Source: Oscheius onirici
Taxonomy: Eukaryota > Nematoda > Chromadorea > Rhabditida > Rhabditidae
Direction: 5' to 3'
Assembly (NCBI GenBank): GCA_932521025.1
Contig: OW051469.1
Coordinates: 8,134,398-8,198,397, forward strand
Length of the DNA stretch: 64,000 nt
The notes under the pieces are model-generated. The model saw only the letters and a program-made list of their open reading frames with translations, was not told where the DNA came from and ran no database searches. Of the stretch, positions 47,416-61,635 are shown one piece after another. The first letter of the stretch is position 1. Each line of letters begins with the position of its first letter. The position numbers and the translations under genes were made by a program.

Positions 47416-49223
47416 ATGACGGAGACTACCATGAACTCGTTCTTTAGCAGGCTAATGGAGGCTTCTGAGACTACCAGTCCTCAACAGACGAAACGTAAGT
47501 CTCAAGTTTTTTTCCAAATACGACTTTTTTCAGGAAGAAACAGTACCGAAAACGAAGGACCAAGCTATTCCGACGACGTAGATATGGTCCATTACAGACC
47601 TCTGCAAAAAGTGATGGATTTGCAGCAACTGGAAGAGGTCATAAAGAGACTCCATTCTTTGACAAGTAGCCAGATAAAGGAGCTTTTGTTTAAGGCGGAG
47701 CTGCCAACTCAGTGAGTTCTTTGTAACACATCGATCTTGTTTGCTCAGTACAGTAGACAACATTCTGACTGAACTGTCTTTCAGTTTCGAACGTGAAACC
47801 ATTCCATTTGCGAACTTTCATAGATCGTTCGAGAGGGTCAATCAAGTGTTGGTTTCATATCGATCTGGTCACATTTCAAAGAGCCGGGTCATTTTAATTT
47901 TTAGTTTGGCATGGAACAGCATTGAGTCAGCTAAAAACTTTTAAAACCGAAACCGGACAGATATCATTCAGAACAAGGCGAAGATCTTACAGCTAGTCGT
48001 TCAGTTAACGGATTTCATATTAACTGCTTCTAGAACAAAAACTGCAATAAATCACATGTCTCAGAGTTTGTCCCCATAAAAAGTTTATTCAGAGGCAATC
48101 AGAGGAAAATACGCCAACGACTCGGTACATTTTGCCGAAAGGAGTACGGATATCAGATAATGAAGGAAAGAACGATCGGTGGAGGGAACAAGACACTAAA
48201 ACACTTTGATTATCTCGTCGTAAGTCATTTTTCCAGTTTTATTGCAATCCTCTTAAAGGTCATCGATTTCGAAGCTACCTGCGACGAGACTTGTAACAGT
48301 CCCCACGTCGACTATCCTCACGAGATCATCGAACTTCCAGCCGTCTTAATCGATGTAAAGTCGATGAAAATTGTCAGTTTTCTTGAAATTTCTAACTTTT
48401 GTTATTCAGATCGACAAGTTCAGAACATTTGTCCGTCCCACACTCCGCCCTATCATTCCACAGTTCTGTCTAAATTTCTGCCATCTGACCCAGAAGACTA
48501 TTGACGCGGCTCCGGCTTTTCCCGAAGCCTTTACAAACTTTCTCGCCTGGATGCAGAAACACCAGCTCGGACAGGAAGGGCATAGATATGCTTTTGTCAC
48601 TGATGGGTAAGTGTTTCTAGCTGTATGGTCGCATAATCTGTTAGACCATACGACTTTTGGAAGTTTCTCCAATACCAGATGATGCTGTTAGGATGGAAGA
48701 CCTTTCCTCATCAATTTCGACAATGGATTAACATGAAGTCGTTGTTCAAGCAGAGAACAAAGTGTCCGATTGAGAAGAGGGTCAACCAGATAGGGGTAAG
48801 TTTCTGTCTTGTAGTCTCTCTGTGACTTTGACACTCTGACTCTCATTGTGAGTCTCTCAATCTCCCAGTCTCTTTCAAGAGTCTCTCTTTTAGAAAACAG
48901 CCATCCAGCAGATGCTGGAACACTATGGCTTGGAGCTGGGACTGGCCCATTCTGGTCTCGAGGACGCTGTCAGTATCGCGAAAATTACCATCGAAATGAT
49001 GAGAAGAGAGAATTGCGAACTCCGCGTAAGTCTCGAAGTTGTTCAATACTTCTCATTTCTACAGATCAACGAGTGTGTGAAGAGAAATGTGAGAAAAGCT
49101 GAAAGAGGACAAGAGGACATCTGGTTCGACAAACTTCCTCTGAAATTGGCTTGGGTGAGACAAGAGGAGTTCTACTCTGGAGAATATCTCGACTGTGAGT
49201 CGTGTGACGAGGACGACGATTGA
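47416..49223 (+). CDS. eri-1: ERI-1-type 3'-5' exoribonuclease
   Basis: DEDDh exonuclease that trims histone mRNA stem-loops, 5.8S rRNA and siRNAs. Eight exons (47,416-47,494, 47,534-47,711, 48,093-48,219, 48,259-48,372, 48,410-48,606, 48,645-48,795, 48,894-49,025, 49,065-49,223) give 378 residues. A SAP-like nucleic-acid-binding segment (LTSSQIKELLFKAELPTQGNQRKIRQRL, split here by an intron) precedes the catalytic domain: VIDFEATCDE (first acidic pair), HEIIELPAVL, FVTDGPYDFWKF (third Asp) and LAHSGLEDAVSIAKI (His and fourth Asp). The tail is acidic (CESCDEDDD). AATAAA lies at 49,235-49,240. It is convergent with the calmodulin-like gene, 94 bp between stops. Confidence 0.94.
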
Positions 49224-49317
49224 TCTCTTAACTCAATAAACTTTTGTTTTAGATTAACAGCACCGTTCATTTTTGCAATACAAATTTGTGGCAAGGGTAT
49301 TTACAATATTTTCTCGT

Positions 49318-50254
49318 TCAACGTTCACTCATCATCTGCACAAACTCCTAAACGTCCAGCTTTCTGAAGAGTAAAGATGAACCCACCTCATAGTCAATCT
49401 CTCCATTACCATCAACATCAATATCATTCATCATGTCGTCGACCTCTTCCTCACTCCACTGCATTCCCATGTGTATCTGAACTCTCTTTTTTACACCCAC
49501 TCTCGCTCCGTTTGCAATCACACGTCAGTTCGGCGGCTTGAGGTACTTGACGGAGCTATTCTTCGGGTTAGGATAGCCCGTTGGGACTTTTGGACTGTGA
49601 ACTACAAGTGTGGGCGGTCGAGAACAAAGGGAGGGGAGATCAGTGTTCAAGTGGGGATTTTTGCAAAAGATCGAGGACTTACCATGAAATGTTTGAACTC
49701 GCTGGCAGTAATGACTCCATTTCCGTCACGATCGAAGACTCGGAAAGCTTCGCGGATCATCTCAGCATCGGTTTCTTTCATGATTCTGGAAGATTCGAGT
49801 TTACTCGATTTGAAAGAGAGAGAGAGAGAGACAGAATACTTTCCAACTCACCTCTTCATCATCACACAAAACTCTGGGAATTCGACCTGTCCGTTACCAT
49901 CAATATCGACGTCGTTGATAATTTCGAGAATTTGCTGGAAAGTACAGTTTCATGCTTGAAAAAGCTCAAACCTGTTCAGTTGGATTTTGGCCGAGAGCTC
50001 TCATGGCTGTGCCCAGTTCCTTTGTAGTTATCGTTCCATTTCCGTCCTTGTCGAAGAGCACAAAGGCTTCTTTGAATTCCTCGATTTCTTGCTCGGTCAG
50101 GTGACGAATAACCTAAAATTAGCTCTTTCATATACTCTTGTTAAATATTTGAAAGAAAAAAAATGTAAAAAATATGTTAGAAAGAAAAACGGACCTCCTC
50201 TGACTCCTGGAAGATGGCTTGGAGACTCTTGCCTTGGATGACGGCAGCGCACAT
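49318..50254 (-). CDS. cal-1: Calmodulin-like EF-hand protein
   Basis: Calcium sensor with four EF-hands. Exons 50,254-50,195, 50,112-49,972, 49,934-49,852, 49,785-49,683, 49,476-49,387 and 49,347-49,318 give 168 residues. The loops are [36 protein letters not shown] and [12 protein letters not shown], all with acidic residues at positions 1, 3 and 12, so all four should bind calcium. A 20-residue extension ([20 protein letters not shown]) precedes the calmodulin core; this and [15 protein letters not shown] and VHMGMQ-like stretches match what I recall of C. elegans CAL-1 rather than true calmodulin. An intron contains a (GA)n run. Confidence 0.88.
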
Positions 50255-50906
50255 TCACCTAAACAGTCAGAAGAGAGTTTCGCGATTGAGCCGAGGCTCT
50301 CTGTTTGCAAAACCCCTCGCGAACTCAGAGAGGGTCATCTCGCTCAGTCTGAGTCTGATCAATATCAGGATAACTGTTTTTTTTTTAAGAATACATGCTC
50401 TTTGACAAATTTTGAAGCATATTCAAGGTCTGTCAAGATAGAATCGAGGGACAACAAGCAGGAAGTGGAGAATGGACAACACTTGAAGTATTGGCCCCAC
50501 TTGAGGCGAAAACATTTTTACAAAGTGTTGATTTGATGAACAAAATGAGTTTGCCGGAATGATTTCGAATTTCGTTGGTATGCTTTTGTCGATGTCCAGC
50601 TTTTATATAGCAGCTACATATATTTCTTGGAGTGGTGAGATGATTCCTTCCGGCGGCTAGTTTTACTTTTTGAATGACTAGGCAAAGTTTATTTTCAGGA
50701 ATGGAAAACAGTTTAGATCATTTTGTGCGAATCTGTTTCTCCTTTTGCACTCTAATAATAAGCCACACCGTTATCAGTGTGCCAGTGACGGTGAAAGATC
50801 TTTGCACTACTGCAGTGTCTCTTGTGCAATTGTTCGTCTTCCCGGCTGTAAATAAAGAATCGCCTAAAGATAGCATTTTTCTCTCCTTTTTACAACAAGC
50901 TGAGAA
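50255..50906. other. Spacer between the calmodulin-like and P-glycoprotein genes
   Basis: Divergent promoter region. A + strand frame from 50,701 (MENSLDHFVRICF, 79 codons) follows a TTTTCAG acceptor and overlaps the P-glycoprotein start in another frame; it could be an upstream ORF but has no further support. Confidence 0.35.
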
Positions 50907-53900
50907 ATGGAAGCAGCAGGGTCAAGAGAAAACTTGATCCAACTCGGGTTAGTTTTTGTCTTAAAATATCAAAAAGTTTTAGGAATGTTCCAAAAAGACG
51001 GAAAAATGTGTCCTTCCTCCAGTTGGTAAGTATTCGTAACAATTTTTTCGCAAAATCTTTTCCCAGTTCCGTTTTTCCTCCAGTTTTGATCGTCTTCTTC
51101 TCATTTTTGGCAGTGTAGTGGCAGCAACAGCTGGACTGTCAAAGCCCATTATGAGCAGTCTCTTGGTCAGTTTCTGCGAAATGTTTTAACGAAATGGTTC
51201 AGGGAAAACTGTCACAAGCTTTCATCAACTTTACTAATGAAGTTGCCGGTCTAAACGACACAGGTTCGGAAACACAGCAAATTCCATAAATCACCGGTTT
51301 TCAGATCCCAGACGAGAAGAAATTTACTCGGAATTTCACAGTGCTGTCACATTTTACGTTCTCATGTACATTCTTCTCTTTGTAGCCACCTTTATCACGG
51401 GGTCTTTACAGGTACTTTCAGTTAAAAAACTACAAAAAATTTCTTTAAAGGATCTCTGTTTCATATTAGCCGGCGAAAATATGGTTAATCGCTTGAGAAA
51501 GACCTTCATGAGGGCAGTTTTGCGTCAAGAGATTGCCTGGTTCGACCGTCAGAGCACAGGATCGCTCACGACGGAACTTTTCAGGTAGTTTTTTTTTTTT
51601 ACGAAAACACTAAATTAAGTTTAGTAATATCGAAAAATTTAAAAATGGAACTGGCGACCACATTGGCTACTCCGTACATACGCTTTCCATGTTTATCAGT
51701 GGATTTGCGATTTGTTTCTATTACGACTGGAAACTGACAGCTATAGGGACTTGTCTGACTCCGTTGATTGCCATCTGGGGATACTTGGATAATAATGTGA
51801 GTCTTCCATATCACGGCCTTTTCACAAAGAGTAACAAACCTGATTCAGAAAATGACATCCCTAGCAGTGAGACAAGAGGAAAAGGACGGAGAGGCTGGAG
51901 CTGTGGCTGAACAAGCCCTAACGTCTATGCGTACAGTAATGATGTTCAACGGACAGGAACAGGAGTGCTCCAGGTGCTTAAAACATATATTTTCGATCCC
52001 AAATGTTCAACTTACCCTAAAATGACTAGTGGTACTCTCACTATGGTTTGTTTAAAAATAAGAGAGCTCGATCAAACTAAGTTTTTTTTTCTTTTTTTTT
52101 TTTGAACCAACCATAACTCTAAAACAGTGTCTCGGACCGAGAGTACATAGATTCGAATCCGGAGTCTCTTCGCTTTAGTTCTAGCACTCCGTGTTTCTCC
52201 TGATCATCCTTTTAAAAAGTCGTTTAGATATGAGAAGAAACTGGACAAAGTTAGAGACACTGGCATTCTCATCGGTCGCTTCAATGGTACATGGAATGGT
52301 GTCTCTATTTTTCTTCTTTTCGCCTCATTTTGGCTCACTGTCTGGTTCGGAACCAATTTCTACTACGAGGGACGAACAACTGGAGGAAGTGTCATTACTG
52401 TGAGTTTGTTCATATTCTGAAGAAATTTCGTATCAGATTTTCATCTGTATCCAACTCTGCATCGGTCATTTGGACCGAATCGCACCCATTGTTTCCAAAG
52501 TGAACAGAGCCAAAGGAGCAGCAGTGGCTCTTTACGACATTATCGACAGAGTTCCGGAGATTGACGCCTATTCTGGGGTTGGCTGTAAAATGGAAGTTGA
52601 AGGTCAAATCCAGCTGCAAAATCTTCGATTTAACTATCCTTCAAGGCCAGAAGTTCCGGTTTTAAAGGTGAAATTTTGATACAACTGAATAAATAGATTT
52701 CTAGGGGGTGAACCTAACGATCGAACCTGGTGAAACTGTTGCCCTGGTCGGTGCCAGCGGAAGTGGTAAAAGTACAATTGTACAACTTCTTTTACGGTTC
52801 TATGATCCTGATGATGGACGGGTTAGTTTGTTTTCGGCTGCTTCTTAATTTTATTAGATCACAATTGATGGAGTAGACTTGGACGAGTTCAACATGAGCT
52901 ACTTGCGACAGATTATTGGCGTGGTTTCACAAGAACCAATGCTCTTCAACACAACAATCGAGGAAAATATTCGTTACGGGAGAGAAAACATCCCAGAAGA
53001 GGAAATCCGGGCAGCACTGAAGAAGGCAAATGCTTTCGATTTTGTCATGAACTTTCCAAAGGTCTGTCTACTTTTGTTCATTAGAATATGGAAGTTAGGG
53101 ACTCCAAACCCTTGTTGGAGACCGAGGAGCTCAACTTTCTGGAGGACAGAAACAGAGAATTGCTATTGCCAGAGCTCTGGTCAGGGATCCGAAGATTCTA
53201 CTTCTGGACGAGGCAACATCAGCTCTGGATGCTCAAAGTGAAACTATTGTTCAGCAGGCTTTGGAAAACGTTAGTTTTTCATGAAATATTTTGTATGTAC
53301 GATAACCCTAAGCTTGTGGTACCAGTACCATAAAAGAAAAATCTTACGGTACCAGCACTGTAAGCTGACTTTCTGATTACGGTACCAGTACCGTAGGGAA
53401 AACTTGAAATTACGGTACCAGTACCGCCAGACGACTTGGAACAGAGAACACCAGTACGTTAGGACGGTCAAAAGTTCTCTTTCAGTACCAGTGCCGTAAG
53501 AAGAAAATTTTCTTACGGTACCAATACCAAAACATTTTGAACAGACAATATCAGGGACGTAAAACACTAGCTCTCTTACAGCACCAATATAGTAGGCTGA
53601 TATCAGTGCTGTTGACAAATTTTGGTACACCGTAGGAGGAAAGCTCTCTTACAGTACCAGTACCATAATGAAACCTCGGGCTTACGGTACCAATACCGTT
53701 GTAGAAATTCTTAAAACAAAGCTTATAGGCCGCCAAAGGCAGAACGGTTCTGATCGTTGCTCATCGTCTCTCGACCATAAAAAATGCGTCAAAAATTATT
53801 GCAATGAAGGACGGAGAAGTAAGATCATCTTTTTCAAAATAGCAGTTTTTAGATTGTCGAGGTCGGAACGCATTCCGAGTTGACGGCCAAGAAAGGACTT

Positions 53901-56900
53901 TACTATAAACTAGTAAATAATCAGGTATTTGTTGATGGTGGAGAGTCAGGTAGTTTTATTTTTAATTAAATATAAATCAAATTAAGTTCCCCGACCCCAG
54001 TACCACTTCTCCCGATCTGCCAGTTCCGAGGGGACAGCTGAACATCGTCGTCATCGATCAATCTCGTTCCAAGAGACAATTCCAGAGGAAGAAATTCTGG
54101 GCGATGCCGATGTTACCAGGTTGAAAGAAGGTATCTTAGAGAATTTTTGGGACCAAACTTTCCTAGAACTGACCGAGGAAGGAGTCATGGAAACCAACAT
54201 TTTGCGTCTGTTGAAGGAGGCGAGGCCAGAATGGAAGATTCTCACATTCACAGTTTTGGTCTCAATGATTGAAGGGGCCGTCTATCCAATGCTCTCTTTC
54301 GGTTTCACTGAACTAGTCAAAGTAAATGAGCCTTCACTCCAGTCTGATGTGGCTTTTGAAAGTATGAATCAGAATTCTCGCGAATCTCAGGAATGTATCA
54401 GAAAGTATCCAAGCAAATCCAGTTAGGTATGAGTTTGTAGAAAAACTGTCTGGGAGTATTGGCCTAACTGGTCTTTAGACAAACCAAAGACCAGTCTAAT
54501 CCTGTATATTTTAGTCATTACAGTAATCTGACGTGGAGTACTATATTTCTGGCACCTAATCGAAAAATGTGACTGGATTGTTCCGATTCGTAGTCATTGG
54601 GTGTACTGTATAGAACCAGACGCTCCACACACATGTCTGGCCAGAAATAACTTTAAACAAAAAAAATAAAGACTTCAGATCTTCTCATCCAAACCAGACG
54701 AAGCTATGCTCAAACACGGTCATCTCTTCTCCTTTCTCTTTCTCTACATTGGTCTTCATTACGGACTCACCTGCTTCACAGGAGTATGTTCATATTCACT
54801 AGGTTTTCAAGAATAATTCTAGCAAAGTCTCTTCACCGTAATTGCTGAAAGACTAGCTCATCGTCTAAGAATGAAAGTTTTTCGCAATATAATGCGACAG
54901 GATGCTGGCTATTTCGACAAGCCACTTCACGCTCCTGGCCGTCTCATGACGCGCCTGGCTAGTGATGCCAACAATATTAAGCCGGTAAAGTTGCATTAAT
55001 ACCAAAAAATACTGTTTAGGCAATAAATGAACGCTTGGGATTAATTATAGCCGAATGCACCACAGATTTCTTAGCAATTTCCTTCTCCTTGTATTTTGGA
55101 TGGCAGATGACGTTGGTGGTGAGTCGAAATTACCTGGAAAAGTAATTGGAAGCTCAGGCTGTTCCAATCTTCCCATTGGCCTTTATAGCATGGAGTTTCA
55201 AGAATCGCTTCGTGGCTCGAAAGATTCTACAAGATGAGAAGGATATGGAGAGCATTGGAAAGGTTTGTCGATGAGTTTCTGAATGGAAAAATATGCGCCA
55301 AAACCCGCCCTCATGTCCCTCATGCCAAAATTATCTGCGATCGCTTACGGCCACACCACGTTGAAAGTACGCCATCCCGTCCGATCTGGCAAGTCAAGCA
55401 ACGTTGGGCCCGGTTAGTACTTGGATCGGAGACGGCTTGGGAATCCCGGGTGTCGTAAGCTTTTTGCTTTTTCCCATTTATTTCAATAGTTTTCACCTTT
55501 TTGCTTATAAAGTGCATTTTTAGCTCGCGACTGAAGCAATGTCCAACATTAGAACAGTACATGCTCTCACTCTCCAAGAAAAAATCTACGAGAAGTTCTG
55601 TGACCTTCTCAAAGGACCAATTAGAACTGGGAGACAGCGAGCAGTTCTTCAGGTACCAAGAAGTTTTTACAGCTTTGCAAAAATTTCCTTAGAGCATAGC
55701 CTACGGTACAACAATTTCTCTCCATTATCTCATATATGGGCTGTGTTTCCGAGCCGGCTTGTATTTTATATACCACAATTATATGACCGCTCCGGACATG
55801 ATGAGAGCTTTATTTATGGTCTCTTTCGCTTGTGGGAGTCTGGGAGCCATCACAGAATTCTATCCGGACTATATAAAGGCCAGAATGGCTGCTGCTTTAC
55901 TCTTTAAAATGGTCGACGAGAAGCCAAAGATTGACGGCATGACGAAGGAGGGAGCCAGGCCAATGATTGAGGGAAACGTGAAGGTTTGTGAGCTCGGGAA
56001 AGAAAATAGTTTTTTAGATAACCGACCTCCGTTTCCGATATCCAGAACGAGAAGACGTGGAAGTGCTGAAAGGTCTGGATCTCGAGGTCAAAGAAGGACA
56101 AATTGTGGCTCTCGTGGGTCCAAGTGGCTGTGGAAAGTCGACTGTAGCGTCACTGCTAGAGAGATTATATGATCCGGAAGATGGAACCATTGTAAGATCT
56201 TCTGGGGCTTTCCAAACTACTGTTTTAGGAGATCGATGGGTACAGGATAGCTGCCATGAATCCGAAGTACTTGAGATCGAACATTTCGATAGTCAGTCAG
56301 GAGCCGGTGCTCTTCGACATGTCCATCAAGTGAGAACTTCTTTTTTGGATTAAGAAGAGTTATGGCAAAACATGCGATAGTCTCTGTAAAGGGGCTAAGA
56401 AGCGGTTTTGTCTAGAGCAAATCAAAGAATCCATCGAACTGAAAACAAGGACTTTTAGCGGGAAATTTCGGTCCCGTCACTATTTCTCCTGGTTTCTTAT
56501 TTGACTCGCGTTTCGGCACTTTTGATCATACAGAATTTTAAGAGAAAACATCTTGTACGGCCTGGAAAGCCATCCCATCTCCCATGTGCAAGTGATTGAA
56601 GCCGCGAAGAAGGCCAACATTCACGAATTTATCAGCTGTCTTCCTGAAGGGTACAGTACCCGAGTCGGGGACAAAGGAACTCAGTTGTCCGGAGGACAGA
56701 AACAGAGGATAGCCATAGCCAGAGCACTAGTGAGAGAACCGAAGATTCTCATCCTGGACGAGGCCACATCGGCCTTGGATACAGAGTCGGAGAAACATGT
56801 TCAATTGGCGCTGGAACAGGCCACAACTGGACGTTCCTGTCTAGTTGTGGCTCATCGTCTCTCGACTATTCGGAACGCTCACGAGATTCTTGTTTTCGAC

Positions 56901-56996
56901 GAGGGAAGAATAGCCGAGAGGGGAAGTCATCAGGAGCTTATGGACAAGAAGGGCGTCTACTTTCAACTGGTTCAGAAACAGTCTACTTCGCAATAA
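50907..56996 (+). CDS. P-glycoprotein (ABCB full transporter)
   Basis: ATP-driven multidrug exporter in the plasma membrane, in the order TMD1-NBD1-linker-TMD2-NBD2. NBD1: Walker [11 protein letters not shown]-loop VVSQEPMLF, signature LSGGQKQR, Walker [14 protein letters not shown]-loop IVAHRLS. NBD2: Walker [10 protein letters not shown], signature LSGGQKQR, Walker [14 protein letters not shown]-loop VVAHRLS, ending [12 protein letters not shown] parts include [18 protein letters not shown] and [20 protein letters not shown], which are typical. I found no break, so it should be functional. The start at 50,907 ([10 protein letters not shown]) is the first in-frame ATG. Two introns are unusual: 53,270-53,728 holds a palindrome array and 55,263-55,523 holds a 5S rRNA gene. 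Nematodes have many pgp paralogues; I cannot say which. Confidence 0.93.
53290..53705. repeat. Array of GGTACC palindromes in a P-glycoprotein intron
   Basis: About a dozen degenerate copies of the palindrome TACGGTACCAGTACCGTA occur every 30-50 bp (for example near 53,320, 53,350, 53,381, 53,412, 53,483, 53,515, 53,656 and 53,684). Several are near-perfect inverted repeats; others have lost one half. They fill most of the intron. Confidence 0.85.
55343..55461 (+). rRNA. 5S ribosomal RNA
   Basis: 119 bp beginning GCTTACGGCCACACCACG and ending GTGTCGTAAGCT; the two ends pair (GCTTACG with CGTAAGC). The middle contains the highly conserved CCATCCCGTCCGATCTGGC, GTTAGTACTTGGATC and GGATCGGAGACGG stretches of the internal Pol III control region. 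A TTTTT terminator follows (55,461-55,465). It matches C. elegans 5S as I remember it, with about a dozen differences, several of them compensatory-looking. It lies in sense orientation inside a P-glycoprotein intron. It may be a functional dispersed copy or a pseudogene. Confidence 0.93.
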
Positions 56997-57109
56997 AGAT
57001 TCTTTTGTTCGAGAGAAAGGCAGAGAGTCAGCGAGCTAATAGAAAAGCTTCTGCTCAAAAGTTTCTGCAAAAAATCTGCTGCCAGGAAGTAAAAAGTTTA
57101 GTGACTAAC

Positions 57110-57867
57110 CTGGACTTGATACCGACGAACGAAAAGTGAGACAATCTTGTCCAGGAATAGTTTACTGGTGGTCAACCTCGGCTCTTCCCTGAAGACAATA
57201 CTCTTTGCCACTGATTCCTACTTGAACGAATAGCAGATGTTGTAGAGCATTCTATCGCAGTTCATGTTCTCGAAGAATCCTAGTGCACGCATTGAAAAAG
57301 GCCAGGTTTCTTCCAAATGCTCGATGAGTAGTCGGTGCTCTGAAAACCTACTAATAGAAAACTAGAAAATAATTTTGATGGCTAACTACCGGACGATAAC
57401 ACTAATTTTGAGAGGAAGAGAGCACTTCCAGTCTTTCCTTAGTAGCTCCAAAGGTCCTCAAGAACTGTACCAAACACCGCTATGGATCCAAGAGGATACC
57501 TTCAGAGCCAGGAAGACCGGGCATGACACCATCTTGACGATGGCTGCCGACTGTGGCGGATTCACAAGCATTTCACTTTTGCCGTCTCTCAACCAAGAAC
57601 AAAATACTTTTTCCAGTAGATTCTACCAAAAAGGAACAAGCTGACCTGAGAGAGTGGTAGAAGACGACCATCTGGAGCATAAGCAAACTGACAACTGACT
57701 AGAAGAGTTGCTCCAGAAGTCGAAGTGACTTGTCGAGACTTGTCAAAAGATAAGTACTTGGACAAGCCAGATTTTAACGCCAAGTTCAAATTTCCGAATT
57801 TGTTGGGAACTAGTAAATTCCTTTCTATTGTTTCTCCTAATGGACCTGACCCCCAAGCAGTGGACAA
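57110..57867 (-). pseudogene. Putative protein-coding remnant, unknown
   Basis: On the minus strand, 57,867-57,646 is open (NLNLALKSGLSKYLSF, LLVSCQFAYAPDGRLL) and ends at a GT donor; it could join SAAIVKMVSCPVFLALK and then FLRTFGATKERLEVL through a 35-bp intron. Another exon (57,339-57,110, after TTTTCAG) reads HRLLIEHLEETWPFSMRAL and FFENMNCDRMLYNICYSF but contains an in-frame TAG at 57,220-57,218 before continuing ESVAKSIVFREEPRL. The residue composition looks protein-like, but I recognise no family and the joins are uncertain. Confidence 0.3.
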
Positions 57868-57957
57868 TTAGCTCCCTCCAGCTGTTGAATACCCGATTCT
57901 GTTGTCCTCGTTGCCAGGAGAAGATGTCCCTTTTGTCTTTCCCACTCCTACGACCTG

Positions 57958-59779
<1,822 letters not shown>

Positions 59780-59817
59780 AATTGTATTTATACAAAAGCC
59801 ATCAATGGACAAGAAAA

Positions 59818-61635
59818 TTAACAGTTTTTGTCGGGCATGGCGATGGTGACCGTCTTGACTTCGGTATAGGCTTCGAGACCGTACTCTCCGAGCTCGCGAC
59901 CAATTCCGGACTGTTTGAAGCCACCGAACGGGGCCTGAGGGAAGAGGGCAGTGTAAGTGTTGACCCTGAAAAAGTCTTCTTTCAGAAAATGAGATTTAGT
60001 CTTACCAGACAGTTCCGGCACGGATGTTGTTGGCGACGTAGAGAGCCTTGTCCAGATCTTTCGTCACGACACCAGCTCCGAGTCCATAGATTGTGTTGTT
60101 GGCCTTTGCCACCAGATCTTCGACTCCGTCGAAACGAATGAGACTCATGACAGGACCGAAGATCTGAATTTTTATTGGAAAGACTCGGAAAACATATTTA
60201 CCTCTTCCTGAGCGATGGTCATCTGATCCGTCACGTTGGAGAAGACGGTCGGCTGGTAGAAGTGTCCCTTTCCGTCAATCTTGGCTCCTCCGGTCACGAG
60301 ACAAGCTCCTTCCTTTTTGCCGACATCGACAAACTTCTGAATTGTCTTGACCTGGTTGGCGTCAATCTGAGCTCCGTGGGTCGTCTTGAGATCAAATGGA
60401 TCTCCGACGACTTCCTTCTCGGCACGAGCTTTGGCCTTCTCGACGAACTCGTCGTATATCTAAATATTGAATTTTGTTCTCTGCCTGTCAAAAGTACCAA
60501 CCTTTCCTTCGATGAAAGTACGAGAACCGGCACAGCAGCACTGTCCCATGTTGAAGAAGAGACCGAAGTTGGCCTGTTCAACAGACTGATCCACATTGGC
60601 ATCGGCGAAGATAATGTTGGGACTCTTGCCTCCGAGCTCAAGAGTGACCTTCTTGATGTTACTCTCGGCAGCAGCCTTCATCACGAGTCGTCCGACGTCT
60701 GTGGATCCGGTAAAGGCGACCTTGTCAATATCGGGATGGGAAGAGATGGCCTGTCCGGCTGTCGGTCCGAATCCGGAAATGATGTTGACAACTCCAGCTG
60801 GGAAGCCAGCTTCGCGGACCAGAGAGGCGACGTGAAGAGCGGAAAGAGGAGTCTGCTCGGCAGTCTTCATAACGACTGTGTTTCCCATGGACAGGGCAGG
60901 TCCAAGTTTCCAGGCTTGCATGAGGAGGGGGAAGTTCCACTGAACAAGAATTGAATAAAAAGTTTTGAAATGAACATACGGGGATGATCTGACCGCACAC
61001 TCCGACGGGTTCATGACGAGTGTAAGTGAAGAAGTTTCCAGGGACGGGGATGACCTTTCCGTGGTTCTTGTCGGACCAGCCGGCATAGTATCTAAAAATC
61101 TATGTTAATATACAAAAATAAGAAGAAAAAGAGCACCTGAGACAGGCAATGGCGGCAGCCACGTCGACGTTGTAGGCAACAGCATAGGGCTTTCCATTAT
61201 CCAGTGTCTCCAGAGATGCGAGAATCGTTCGATCCCTCTCCATCAGATCGGCCAGCTTGTTCAGGAGCTCTCCTCTTCTCGAGGCATCCATTCTGCGCCA
61301 TTCCGCGCCAGGTTTGAAGGCGTTCGATGCGGCCTGAGATTTTCGTAGACTAGAAAACTGGATAAAAAATTACCTTGACAGCTCTGTCGACGTCGGCTTT
61401 GTCTCCCTCAGACACCTTGGCGATATGAAGACCACTCGAGGGACTGAAGGTGTCGAAGGTCTTTCCGCTGGCCGAGTTCACGAATTCGTTGTTGATGAAT
61501 AACTGAAAAACTCAAATGATCTTTCTCTCAGTCTTTTTTTACCTGAGTGTGCTTTGGCGTGATGTCCCTCTGCGGGGCTGGAACGGACAGCTGGCGCAGC
61601 TGGGAGAGACCAGTCGAGGCGGAACGACGAAGCAT
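59818..61635 (-). CDS. alh-1: Mitochondrial aldehyde dehydrogenase (ALDH2 type)
   Basis: Oxidises aldehydes to acids with NAD+ in the mitochondrial matrix. Exons 61,635-61,543, 61,502-61,374, 61,333-61,137, 61,091-60,980, 60,939-60,502, 60,459-60,202, 60,163-60,006 and 59,965-59,818 give 510 residues. An Arg/Ser-rich presequence ([18 protein letters not shown]) precedes [16 protein letters not shown]. Catalytic parts: [20 protein letters not shown] (NAD binding), [12 protein letters not shown] (general base Glu) and [12 protein letters not shown] (nucleophile Cys in CCC). It ends [29 protein letters not shown] and MPDKNC. Everything expected is intact. Confidence 0.97.

Noticed and set aside
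50701-50937. 79-codon secreted-looking frame upstream of P-glycoprotein
   Set aside because: Overlaps the P-glycoprotein start in another frame and has no family match; at most an upstream ORF.
52030-52175. Another GATTCGAATCC (box B-like) in a P-glycoprotein intron
   Set aside because: No cloverleaf can be drawn around it.
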